Source of the DNA: Caulobacteraceae bacterium | GTDB lineage: Bacteria; Pseudomonadota; Alphaproteobacteria; Caulobacterales; Caulobacteraceae | Length of the DNA stretch: 59,750 bases | Assembly: GCA_019746095.1 (NCBI GenBank) | Contig: JAIESL010000069.1 | Coordinates: 1 to 59,750 of the forward strand | Direction: 5' to 3' | Shown: positions 50,924-59,368 of the stretch, piece after piece | Layout of the letters: every line of letters starts with the position of its first letter | How positions within the stretch are numbered: the stretch's first letter is position 1 | The notes under the pieces: model-generated | Told to the model about the DNA's origin: nothing | Database searches by the model: none | Seen by the model: only the letters and a program-made list of their open reading frames with translations | Made by a program: the position numbers and the translations under genes

Positions 50924-51655
50924 ATGTCAGCCGACACCACCCCTCGCATACTCGTCGTCGACGACGACCCCGGCATCCGCGAGGTGCTGTGCGACTATCT
51001 GGTCCTGCACGGCTATGAGGCCGTCGGCGCGGCCTCGGCTGCCGAGATGGACCGCGCCCTGGCGCAGCAGGCACCCGACCTGATCGTGCTGGACCTGATG
51101 ATGCCGGGCGAGGACGGACTGTCGGTCTGCCGTCGTCTGGCCGGCAAGGGGCCGCCGATCGTCATGCTGTCGGCCATGGGCGAGGACACCGACCGGATCA
51201 TCGGACTGGAACTCGGCGCGGACGACTATCTGGCCAAGCCCTGCAATCCCCGCGAACTCCTGGCCCGTGTCCGCGCCGTATTGCGGCGACCGCGCGAGGA
51301 CGAGGCCGCCGAAGGGCCGGCCCTCACCTTCGCCGGCTGGCGACTGGACCTCCTGCGCCGCGAACTGACCCGGCCGGACGGCCGCTCGGTCGCCCTGTCC
51401 GCCGGGGAATTCGCCCTGCTGCGCGCCTTCGCCGAGCGACCGGGCCGGTTGCTGACACGCGACCAGCTGCTCGAACGCGCGCGCGGTGCCGACGCCGATG
51501 TCTTCGACCGCGCCATGGACGTGCAGATCAGCCGGCTGCGCAAGAAGCTCGACGACGGCTCGGGCCTGGCGATGATCCAGACCCTGCGCGGCGAGGGCTA
51601 TATGTTCGATGTGCGGGTGGAGCGCCACAACGGTGCGATCCGGGGTGCCGCATGA
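50924..51655 (+). CDS. OmpR-family response regulator
   Basis: A 243-residue DNA-binding regulator. Receiver domain ~8-122: RILVVDDDPGIREVLCDYLV (acidic pocket), LIVLDLMMPGEDGLSVCRRL with the phospho-acceptor Asp in VLDLMMP, IVMLSAMGEDTDRIIGLELG and ADDYLAKPCNPRELLARVRA (Lys). Winged-helix domain ~135-235 with VALSAGEFALLRAFAERPGR, LLTRDQLLERARG, FDRAMDVQISRLRKKLDDGS and IQTLRGEGYMFDV. ATGA overlap with the kinase gene indicates a coupled two-component pair. Confidence 0.94.
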   Translation: MSADTTPRILVVDDDPGIREVLCDYLVLHGYEAVGAASAAEMDRALAQQAPDLIVLDLMMPGEDGLSVCRRLAGKGPPIVMLSAMGEDTDRIIGLELGADDYLAKPCNPRELLARVRAVLRRPREDEAAEGPALTFAGWRLDLLRRELTRPDGRSVALSAGEFALLRAFAERPGRLLTRDQLLERARGADADVFDRAMDVQISRLRKKLDDGSGLAMIQTLRGEGYMFDVRVERHNGAIRGAA

Positions 51656-53250
51656 GGCGGCCGTCATCCTTCCCGGTCATGGTCCAGGTGGCGGCCCTGG
51701 CCGTGCTGGCGGTGATCATGTCCCAGGCGGTGGCCTTCGGTGTGGTGGTCCTGGCCCCCGAGCCGCGCCCCGCCGGCTTCAGTATCGGGGCTGCGGCAGA
51801 CGCCCTGAAGGGCGAGCCGGCCGAGACGGCCGACGGCCGCGTCCTGCGCCGCCGGATCGTCGACCGGCCCCCGGGGCCTGAGATCGACAACGGACTGGAC
51901 CCCATGGCCCTGGCCATCCGCGCCGGACTCGCCCAGCGGCTGGGGGTCGAACCAGACGCTGTCAGGGTCACCGTCGACCACGGCCAGGGTCGCCCGCGCA
52001 CGCCGGGCCCGGCTGAGGACGTCGCCGTCAACGGGCGCGTGGACTTCGTCCTGGTGCGCCCCGAATTCCGCCCCGACGGAGGTCCGGATGGCGCCCGGCG
52101 GGACGCGCCACCCACCCCTTCGGCTCCAGCGTCCGGCGCCGTGACCCCTGTTCCTCCCCCCTCGTCCGAACCCACGGTGATCGTGCGGCGCGGTACCGAC
52201 GTCCAGGCCCAGCTACGGATGCGCCATACGGGGCCGCCCGGTCCGGAAGGCGAGGCCTTCATCATCGACCGGGAGACCCGTCAGTTCACCGTCCGGGCCG
52301 ACCGCCTGACATTTGCGCCCTTCTCGGCCTCGGTCCGTCAGCCGGACGGCCGCTGGGCCACCGTCGAGCCGCCGCGCGGCCTGCTGTCACCCTGGCAGCA
52401 GCGGATTCTGCTGGCCCTGGCCATCTCCCTGTTGCTGCTGGCACCGCTGGTGTGGTGGATGGCGCGACGGCTGACCCGGCCGATCCGGGTCTTTGCCGAG
52501 GCCGCCGAACGTCTGGGGGCCGACCCCGAGGCCGAGCCCCTGACCCCGTCCGGCCCGTCCGAGGTGCGCACCGCCATCCATGCCTTCAACGACATGCAGG
52601 CCTCCCTGCGAGACCACATGCGCCGGCGCACCCAGACGGTCGCCGCCATCGCCCACGACCTGCGCACCCCCCTGACGCGACTGCGCTTCCGGGCCGAACA
52701 GGCCCCCGGGGCGGTGCGCGACCGCATGGCCGCCGATATCGAGGAGATGGACGCCCTGATCGGCCAGGCCATGGCCTATGTCCGAGGCGAGGCGACGCCG
52801 GACCGGTGCGAGGCCTTCGATCTCGACGCCCTGGCGGCCGACTGCGCAGGGGGATTTTCCGAAACCGGCGATGCCGTGACCTTCGACGCCGGCGGCGAAC
52901 TGCCGGTCGAGGCCGATCCTGCCGCCCTGCGACGGGCCCTCGCCAACCTGATCGCCAACGCCGTCAAATACGCCGGCGCGGCCCGGGTGAAGGCCTTCAT
53001 CCAGGACGGCCGCGCCGTGGTCACGGTCGAGGACGACGGTCCCGGCCTGCCGGAGGACGAACTGGACGCCGTGTTCGAACCCTTCCACCGCGCGGAGCGT
53101 TCCCGCAGCCGCGAGACCGGCGGGGCGGGCCTCGGCCTGACCGTCGCCCGTCAGGCGGCGCGAGCCCACGGTGGCGACGTGACCCTGGCCAACCGGACCG
53201 AGGGCGGCCTCGTCGCCCGGCTCGAACTGCCCCTCCGCTCCGGCGACTGA
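51652..53250 (+). CDS. Membrane sensor histidine kinase
   Basis: A 532-residue kinase. TM1 ~8-34 (QVAALAVLAVIMSQAVAFGV), a ~210-residue periplasmic sensor (Pro-rich 140-175; FIIDRETRQFTVRADRLTFA), TM2 ~248-268 (ILLALAISLLLLAPLVWWMA), HAMP (RRLTRPIRVFAEAAERLGAD), HisKA with the phosphorylated His335 in AAIAHDLRTPLTRLRFRAEQ, and the HATPase domain: ALANLIANAVKYAGAARVKA, TVEDDGPGLPEDELDAVFEP and TGGAGLGLTVARQAARAHGG. The sensor domain matches no domain I can name. Its stop precedes the gap promoter region. Confidence 0.92.
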   Translation: MRRPSSFPVMVQVAALAVLAVIMSQAVAFGVVVLAPEPRPAGFSIGAAADALKGEPAETADGRVLRRRIVDRPPGPEIDNGLDPMALAIRAGLAQRLGVEPDAVRVTVDHGQGRPRTPGPAEDVAVNGRVDFVLVRPEFRPDGGPDGARRDAPPTPSAPASGAVTPVPPPSSEPTVIVRRGTDVQAQLRMRHTGPPGPEGEAFIIDRETRQFTVRADRLTFAPFSASVRQPDGRWATVEPPRGLLSPWQQRILLALAISLLLLAPLVWWMARRLTRPIRVFAEAAERLGADPEAEPLTPSGPSEVRTAIHAFNDMQASLRDHMRRRTQTVAAIAHDLRTPLTRLRFRAEQAPGAVRDRMAADIEEMDALIGQAMAYVRGEATPDRCEAFDLDALAADCAGGFSETGDAVTFDAGGELPVEADPAALRRALANLIANAVKYAGAARVKAFIQDGRAVVTVEDDGPGLPEDELDAVFEPFHRAERSRSRETGGAGLGLTVARQAARAHGGDVTLANRTEGGLVARLELPLRSGD

Positions 53251-53261
53251 CCGCCCGAAGC

Positions 53262-53288
53262 GTTACAGTCGATCACGCCTTGTTACAG
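53262..53288. promoter_or_regulatory. GTTACAG direct repeats upstream of gap
   Basis: GTTACAG at 53262-53268 and 53282-53288, 20 bp apart, in the 114-nt gap between the kinase stop and the gap ATG. GTTACA also appears upstream of fba at 55819-55824. This may be a shared activator or repressor site. Low certainty. Confidence 0.35.
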
Positions 53289-53364
53289 GCGCGGGGTTGA
53301 TCACCGCGCCCGTCGGCTTCATTGAAGCGCCAACCCTGACACCGCTTCTTCCGGAGACCGCCCC

Positions 53365-54372
<1,008 letters not shown>

Positions 54373-54381
54373 GGTTCCGAT

Positions 54382-54563
54382 CCCTCTCCCGACGGGAGAG
54401 GGCTTGAGCGCCTGAGAGCGAAGCGATCAGCCGCGCGAAAGGGTGAGGGTTCGGCGGCGACCGTCGGCGAAAGCCGCCGCACCGACCCCGCCACGGCTTA
54501 CGCCGAGGGACAGAGCCGACCCTCATCCGGCGCTGCGCGCCACCTTCTCCCAACGGGAGAAGG
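54382..54563. repeat. Palindromic intergenic repeat between gap and pgk
   Basis: An element of ~182 bp. It begins with CCCTCTCCC-GAC-GGGAGAGGG (54382-54402) and ends with CCTTCTCCC-AAC-GGGAGAAGG (54543-54563). Internally GGGTGAGGGTTCGGC pairs with GCCGACCCTCATCC. The whole stretch can fold into a long cruciform. The family is of the CCCTCTCCC-type dispersed palindromes. The last arm runs to within 5 nt of the pgk ribosome site, so it could affect pgk expression. Confidence 0.75.
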
Positions 54564-54580
54564 AGTTCAGGAGAGCGACC

Positions 54581-55789
54581 ATGACCTTCCGCACCCTCGA
54601 CGACGCCGCAAAATCTGATGGGGGCCTCGCCGGCAAGACCGCCCTCGTCCGCGTGGACTTCAACGTCCCGATGGAGGACGGCAAGGTCACCGAGGACACC
54701 CGCCTGCGCGTCGCCCTGCCGACGATCAACAAGCTGCGAGACGCTGGCGCGCGGGTCGCCCTGCTGGCCCATTTCGACCGGCCCAAGGGCAAGGTCGTCC
54801 CGTCCATGAGCCTGCAGCCCGTGGTCGACGACCTCGAACACCTGCTCGGTGCCCCGGTGCGGTTCGCGACCGACTGCGTGGGGGATGAGGCGAAGGCGAT
54901 GATCGCCGACCTGCCGCTGGGCGGCGTGGTCCTGCTCGAGAACGTCCGCTTCCACGCCGGCGAGGAGGCCAATGACCCGGCCTTCGCGGCGCAATTGGCC
55001 GAACTCGGCGACGTCTATGTCAATGACGCCTTCTCCGCCGCCCACCGCGCCCACGCCTCGACCGAGGGCCTGGCCCGCCTGCTGCCTGCGTATGCCGGCG
55101 AATCCATGCGCCGAGAGCTCGACGCCCTCGACGCCGCCCTGGGCCGGCCGCAGAAGCCGGTCATCGGCATCGTCGGCGGGGCCAAGGTCTCGACCAAGCT
55201 GGACCTGCTGAAGAATCTGGTCGGCAAGCTGGACCGCCTCGCCATCGGCGGCGGCATGGCCAACACCTTCCTGTTCGCGCAAGGCATCGACATCGGCGGC
55301 TCCCTGGCCGAGCGCGACATGGCCGACACCGCCCTCGAAATCCTGGCCGAGGCGAAGGCGCGCGGCTGCGAAATCCTGCTGCCCGTCGACTTCGTCGTGG
55401 CGACCGAGGTCAAGCCGGGCGCGGCCGCCCGCCCCGTCGCCGCAGGCCAGCCCCTGTCGGCCGATGACAAGATCCTCGACGCCGGCCCGGCCACGGTCGC
55501 CCGCCTGACCGCCGCCATCGACGCCTCCCGGACCCTGATCTGGAACGGCCCGCTGGGCGTGTTCGAGGTCCCGCCCTTTGACGCCGCCACGGTCGCTGTG
55601 GCCCACCATGTGGCGGCCCGCACCCGGGGCGGACATCTCGTCGCAGTCGGCGGCGGCGGCGATACGGTCGCGGCCCTGCACCATGCGGGCGTGGCCGACG
55701 ACATGACCTTCGTCTCCACCGCCGGCGGGGCCTTCCTGGAGTGGATGGAGGGCAAGCCCCTGCCCGGCGTCGAGGCCCTGCGGGCCTGA
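54581..55789 (+). CDS. pgk: Phosphoglycerate kinase
   Basis: A 402-residue kinase transferring phosphate between 1,3-bisphosphoglycerate and ADP. Motifs: [120 protein letters not shown] and [23 protein letters not shown] at 54581 with AGGAGAG eight nucleotides upstream; the longer reading frame upstream translates the repeat and is not real. Confidence 0.96.
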   Translation: MTFRTLDDAAKSDGGLAGKTALVRVDFNVPMEDGKVTEDTRLRVALPTINKLRDAGARVALLAHFDRPKGKVVPSMSLQPVVDDLEHLLGAPVRFATDCVGDEAKAMIADLPLGGVVLLENVRFHAGEEANDPAFAAQLAELGDVYVNDAFSAAHRAHASTEGLARLLPAYAGESMRRELDALDAALGRPQKPVIGIVGGAKVSTKLDLLKNLVGKLDRLAIGGGMANTFLFAQGIDIGGSLAERDMADTALEILAEAKARGCEILLPVDFVVATEVKPGAAARPVAAGQPLSADDKILDAGPATVARLTAAIDASRTLIWNGPLGVFEVPPFDAATVAVAHHVAARTRGGHLVAVGGGGDTVAALHHAGVADDMTFVSTAGGAFLEWMEGKPLPGVEALRA

Positions 55790-55817
55790 CCTCCGCCCTC
55801 GAGGGGGCGGGAAATCC

Positions 55818-55840
55818 TGTTACAATGCGTGACTTCACGC
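55818..55840. promoter_or_regulatory. Upstream motifs of fba: GTTACA and GCGTGA/TCACGC palindrome
   Basis: TGTTACA at 55818-55824, like the gap repeats. It is followed by GCGTGA-CT-TCACGC (55827-55840), a 6+6 palindrome, 49 nt before the fba ATG. Consistent with a promoter/operator region, but no factor can be named. Confidence 0.35.
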
Positions 55841-55888
55841 GTCTGTGACGCTAGACCACCGGCAAAACACGGGCTCAGGAGACACCCC

Positions 55889-56974
55889 ATGGCGCGCATC
55901 ACGCTGCGACAGCTTCTCGATCACGCGGCTGAAAACGACTACGGCCTGCCCGCCTACAACATCAACAATATGGAACAGGGCCTGGCCATCATGGAGGCCG
56001 CCGAGGCGGTCAACGCCCCGGTCATCATCCAGGCCAGCCGCGGCGCGCGCAGCTACGCCAATGACATCGTCCTGGCCAAGCTGATCGACGCCCTGGCCGA
56101 ACTGTATCCGCACATCCCGGTCTGCATGCACCAGGACCACGGCAACGGCCCCGCCACCTGCGCCACCGCCATCCAGTACGGCTTCACCTCCGTCATGATG
56201 GACGGCTCGCTGGAAGAGGACGCCAAGACCCCCGCCAGCTACGAGTACAACGTCGACGTCACGCGCCGCGTGGTTCAGATGGCGCACAGCTGCGGCGTCT
56301 CGGTCGAGGGTGAACTGGGCGTGCTGGGCTCGCTGGAAACCGGCATGGGCGAGGCCGAGGACGGCCATGGCTTCGAGGGCAAGCTGGATCACTCCGCCCT
56401 GCTGACCGACCCGGACCAGGCCGTGGACTTCGTCGGCCAGACCAAGGTCGACGCCCTTGCCATCGCCATGGGCACCAGCCACGGGGCCTACAAATTCAGC
56501 CGCAAGCCGGACGGTGCCGTCCTGGCCATGAATGTGATCGAGGAAATCCACCGCCGCCTGCCGGACACCCATCTGGTCATGCACGGCTCCTCCTCGGTGC
56601 CGCAGGACCTGCAGGACATCATCAACGCCTACGGCGGCCAGATGCCCCAGACCTGGGGCGTGCCGGTCGAGGAAATCCAGCGCGGCATCAAACACGGCGT
56701 GCGCAAGATCAACATCGACACCGACAACCGCATGGCCATGACCGGCGCAGTGCGCAAACTGCTGGCGGAAAAGCCGGGCGAGTTCGATCCGCGCGCCTGG
56801 CTGAAGCCGGCCAAGGAGGCGATGCGCAAGGTCTGCCAGCAGCGCTTCCAGGAGTTCGGCTGCGAGGGCCAGGCCTCAAAGATCCGGCCGCTCTCCACCG
56901 CCCAGATGGCCAAACGCTATGCCAGCGGCGAGCTGAACCCGCATTTCGGCGCCTCGGCCACCCGGGCCGCCTGA
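55889..56974 (+). CDS. fba: Fructose-bisphosphate aldolase, class II
   Basis: A 361-residue zinc-dependent aldolase. Motifs: [60 protein letters not shown] with the metal-binding His, [60 protein letters not shown] and [20 protein letters not shown]. Class IIB-type (long) enzyme typical of alphaproteobacteria. The ATG at 55889 has AGGAGA upstream. A hairpin at 56981-57006 follows. Confidence 0.95.
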   Translation: MARITLRQLLDHAAENDYGLPAYNINNMEQGLAIMEAAEAVNAPVIIQASRGARSYANDIVLAKLIDALAELYPHIPVCMHQDHGNGPATCATAIQYGFTSVMMDGSLEEDAKTPASYEYNVDVTRRVVQMAHSCGVSVEGELGVLGSLETGMGEAEDGHGFEGKLDHSALLTDPDQAVDFVGQTKVDALAIAMGTSHGAYKFSRKPDGAVLAMNVIEEIHRRLPDTHLVMHGSSSVPQDLQDIINAYGGQMPQTWGVPVEEIQRGIKHGVRKINIDTDNRMAMTGAVRKLLAEKPGEFDPRAWLKPAKEAMRKVCQQRFQEFGCEGQASKIRPLSTAQMAKRYASGELNPHFGASATRAA

Positions 56975-56980
56975 CGCCGT

Positions 56981-57006
56981 CGGGGTCTGGACCCTACCAG
57001 ACCCCG
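56981..57006. terminator. Hairpin between convergent fba and DUF2799 genes
   Basis: CGGGGTCTGG (56981-56990) pairs perfectly with CCAGACCCCG (56997-57006). The loop ACCCTA contains the DUF2799 stop codon, so it overlaps the end of that gene. Likely serves fba; there is no U-tract. The arm inside DUF2799 encodes its last four residues. Confidence 0.45.
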
Positions 57007-57629
57007 TACTGCCCCTGGAACCGGCGGCGAACCTCGCGCACGTCGAGTTCGGCATCATCAATCGCATCCTGTGCCCGGCGCCAGTCGCGTTCGGTATCAG
57101 CCCGCTCGCGGCGGATTTCCTGGATGCGGTTGCGGACCACGTCGCGCTGCTCGTCGGTCAGACCCTCGGCGCGTGCCTCAGCCTGTTTGGCCCTGATCTT
57201 GTCGTCCAGCTCCTCGAGCCGGGAGCCGAGGCTCGAGCCACTGCTGCGGGCGCTGGCCAGCGCCTGTTCCGCCGCATAGACGACCTGGCCGTCGCGATAG
57301 GCGGGCAGGAATTCGTACTCCTGCGCGGGCGTGCAGACCCCGTGATAGGTGTCGCCGGTGCGGCCCTCCTCGAAGCCGCGCTCCCAACGGCAATAGCCGT
57401 TCAGCCCGTCCGCCCGGGCCGAGCGATAGGCCACCAGATCCGGGGCCACGCCATATTCCGCGCAGGCCCGCTCATGGTCCGCCAGCACGCTCATCGGCTT
57501 GCCTTCCGAGCCGTCCCGATAGCCGACCTCACCCCAGGCCCCCGCCAGACACTGGTCCTTGGACATGGTGGCGCAGCTGGCGACCGCGAGCGCCGCGCCC
57601 CCGGCGGCGGCAAGAAGCAAAAGTCTCAT
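56994..57629 (-). CDS. DUF2799 lipoprotein
   Basis: A 211-residue predicted lipoprotein: MRLLLLAAAGGAALAVASCA with Cys ~19 at the lipobox. The DUF2799 pattern follows: MSKDQCLAGAWGEVGYRDGS, EGKPMSVLADHERACAEYGV, ADGLNGYCRWERGFEEGRTG, DTYHGVCTPAQEYEFLPAYR (conserved Cys/Tyr/Gly spacing). The C-terminal third is a charged coiled coil (KIRAKQAEARAEGLTDEQRD, IQEIRRERADTERDWRRAQD). Envelope role unknown. Stands alone, convergent with fba and divergent from rluD. Confidence 0.87.
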   Translation of the reverse strand: MRLLLLAAAGGAALAVASCATMSKDQCLAGAWGEVGYRDGSEGKPMSVLADHERACAEYGVAPDLVAYRSARADGLNGYCRWERGFEEGRTGDTYHGVCTPAQEYEFLPAYRDGQVVYAAEQALASARSSGSSLGSRLEELDDKIRAKQAEARAEGLTDEQRDVVRNRIQEIRRERADTERDWRRAQDAIDDAELDVREVRRRFQGQYGVW

Positions 57630-57761
57630 GGCTGGCTCATCCCCTTCATAGCGATTTCAGCATGGCCCAGCTTGGCTGTTCCGCCAAGCGTCCGCATTGC
57701 CCGCAGGCGCTCACGACGTGCTAGACCGCCCTGCCGCCCGACCTGAGCGGCGGAGCGCCCC

Positions 57762-58787
57762 GTGTCCGACGACCCCCTGATCGAAGATTTCGCCGACGAC
57801 GAAGACGTCCCACCGGTGCTGGAGGCCCGTCTCGCGACCGGCGGTGCCCGGCTCGACAAGGCCCTGTCGGACCTTTTCCCGTCCCTGTCGCGCGCCCGCG
57901 TCCAGGCCCTGCTGGCCGAGGGCGTCGTGACCCGTGACGGCCGGCCCGTCACCACCGCCTCGGCCAAGGCCCTGCCCGGCCTCTATGCCGTCGCCCTGCC
58001 GGCGGTGATCTCCGCCATTCCGCAGCCGGAAGACATCCCCCTCACCGTCCTGTTCGAGGACGCCCATCTGATCGTGATCGACAAGCCGGCCGGCATGGCC
58101 GTGCATCCCGCGCCGGGCAGCGAGACCGGCACCCTGGTCAATGCCCTGCTGCACCATTGCGCCGCGTCGTTGTCGGGCATCGGCGGCGTCGCCCGTCCGG
58201 GCATTGTTCACCGGCTCGACAAACACACCTCCGGCGTCATGGTCGCGGCCAAGTCCGACGCCGCCCACGCCGGCCTCTCGGCCCTGTTCGCCACCCACGA
58301 CATCGAGCGGACCTACATCGCCCTGGTCCGGGGTGCCCCCCAGCCGGAAAGGGGCCGCATCGTCTCCAACCTCGGCCGCTCGACCGGCGACCGCAAGAAG
58401 ATGGCGGTGCTGCGCGTCGGCGGGCGCGAAGCCATCACCGACTATGTCGTCGACGCCCTGTATGGCGCAGCCCCGAAAAAGGGCAGCCGCCCGGCCGCTC
58501 CGCCGCTCGCCGCCCGCGTGGCCTGCACCCTGCACACCGGCCGCACCCATCAGATCCGCGTGCACATGGCCTCGAAGGGGTCGCCGCTCCTGGGCGACCC
58601 GGTCTATGGCACGGGCAGTCCCGCGCAGCCGGTGCGGGAGGCCATCGCCGCGGCCGGCCTGACGCGGCAGGCGCTGCATGCCGCCATCCTCGGTTTCGTC
58701 CACCCGGTCACCGGCGAGGCCCTGCGGTTCGAGACGTCGCCGCCGGCCGACATGCAGACGCTGGAAGCGTCTCTCGCGGGCCTGTGA
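57762..58787 (+). CDS. rluD: RluD-type 23S rRNA pseudouridine synthase
   Basis: A 341-residue RluA/RluD-family enzyme. N-terminal S4 domain (RLDKALSDLFPSLSRARVQA, LLAEGVVTRDGRPV) and catalytic domain with LFEDAHLIVIDKPAGMAVHP and GIVHRLDKHTSGVMVAAKSD (catalytic Asp), ERTYIALVRGAPQPE, CTLHTGRTHQIRVHMASKGS. RluD modifies U1911/1915/1917 of helix 69 in E. coli; site specificity here is inferred from the S4 domain and family. GTG start at 57762. It lies directly before the FNR-box gene and rpoH, and rluD-rpoH adjacency is common in alphaproteobacteria. Confidence 0.92.
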   Translation: MSDDPLIEDFADDEDVPPVLEARLATGGARLDKALSDLFPSLSRARVQALLAEGVVTRDGRPVTTASAKALPGLYAVALPAVISAIPQPEDIPLTVLFEDAHLIVIDKPAGMAVHPAPGSETGTLVNALLHHCAASLSGIGGVARPGIVHRLDKHTSGVMVAAKSDAAHAGLSALFATHDIERTYIALVRGAPQPERGRIVSNLGRSTGDRKKMAVLRVGGREAITDYVVDALYGAAPKKGSRPAAPPLAARVACTLHTGRTHQIRVHMASKGSPLLGDPVYGTGSPAQPVREAIAAAGLTRQALHAAILGFVHPVTGEALRFETSPPADMQTLEASLAGL

Positions 58788-58802
58788 GCCCGGGCAGAGG
58801 AT

Positions 58803-58844
58803 TTGATCTCGATCAAGGTCCCGGCCTTCGAACCCGGATATCCT
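58803..58844 (+). promoter_or_regulatory. FNR/FixK-type box and -10 element of the 90-aa membrane gene
   Basis: TTGAT-CTCG-ATCAA at 58803-58816 is a perfect match to the FNR/FixK/Anr consensus TTGAT-N4-ATCAA. TATCCT (58839-58844) forms a -10 element. If transcription starts near 58851 the box centre is at about -41.5, the usual position for class II activation by this family. The start codon is 17 nt further on, with AACGGAGGTGG as ribosome site. Confidence 0.72.
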
Positions 58845-58867
58845 GAAGCCTCCAACGGAGGTGGAAC

Positions 58868-59140
58868 ATGACCCATCTGGATATCGGCCGGACAGGCCTG
58901 GCGTTCGGGATCTTTCTTGGCGGCGTCCACGCCGTCTGGGCCGGGATTGTCGCGGCAGGATGGGGTCAGGCGCTCATGGACCTGATCTTCACCCTGCACT
59001 TTATCGATCCACCCTATCGCATTGCGGCCTTCCGGCTGGACACGGCAGCCCTGCTGGTCGGTCTCACCTTCGCAATCGGCGGCCTCTTGGGCCTGGCGTT
59101 CGCTGCAGGGTGGAACGCACTGGGTCGCCGCCGGCGCTGA
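58868..59140 (+). CDS. Small membrane protein (90 aa), probably oxygen-regulated
   Basis: A 90-residue protein with two or three hydrophobic segments: RTGLAFGIFLGGVHAVWAGI (~8-30), ALMDLIFTLHF (~35-45) and TAALLVGLTFAIGGLLGLAF (~58-80), ending in a basic GRRRR. I do not recognise a family. A perfect FNR/FixK box upstream indicates induction at low oxygen, so a role in microaerobic respiration or redox adaptation is inferred. The gene has a strong GGAGGTGG ribosome site and lies between rluD and rpoH. Confidence 0.82.
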   Translation: MTHLDIGRTGLAFGIFLGGVHAVWAGIVAAGWGQALMDLIFTLHFIDPPYRIAAFRLDTAALLVGLTFAIGGLLGLAFAAGWNALGRRRR

Positions 59141-59159
59141 CAGGGGGCTCCGGCCGCAG

Positions 59160-59195
59160 GTCCGTCTTGATTAAGGACGGACTATCCTGTAAGGT
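59160..59195 (+). promoter_or_regulatory. rpoH: Candidate rpoH promoter region
   Basis: GTCCGTC (59160-59166) and GACGGAC (59176-59182) form a 7-bp inverted repeat with a 9-nt spacer. Two promoter readings overlap: CTTGAT with CTATCC (heat-shock sigma-like, 59166-59171 and 59182-59187), or TTGATT with TAAGGT (17-bp spacer, 59167-59172 and 59190-59195). Alphaproteobacterial rpoH genes usually have a heat-shock and a housekeeping promoter. Either may be right. Confidence 0.4.
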
Positions 59196-59273
59196 TTCCG
59201 CATCTGGTGCCGTGGCGCCGGGGCAACGGTCACGCTTTCGTGTGACCATCCGCCACTGACAAGTGCGGAAACC
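59193..59273 (+). promoter_or_regulatory. Nested-stem structured leader upstream of rpoH
   Basis: Three perfect helices are nested: GGTTTCCGCA/TGCGGAAACC (59193-59202 with 59264-59273), GTGGCG/CGCCAC (59212-59217 with 59251-59256) and GGTCAC/GTGACC (59228-59233 with 59242-59247), with a loop of 8 nt. There are no coding features here. It resembles an RNA leader or a small RNA gene. It ends 95 nt before the rpoH start. Confidence 0.55.
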
Positions 59274-59368
59274 CGACCCTATGTCATCCGTTGAGGGGTG
59301 AGGCGGCGGTGCACATTGGGTGGCCGCTTCCGAAGGACCCGCTCGTTTACACGGTCGGAGGGACCAAA

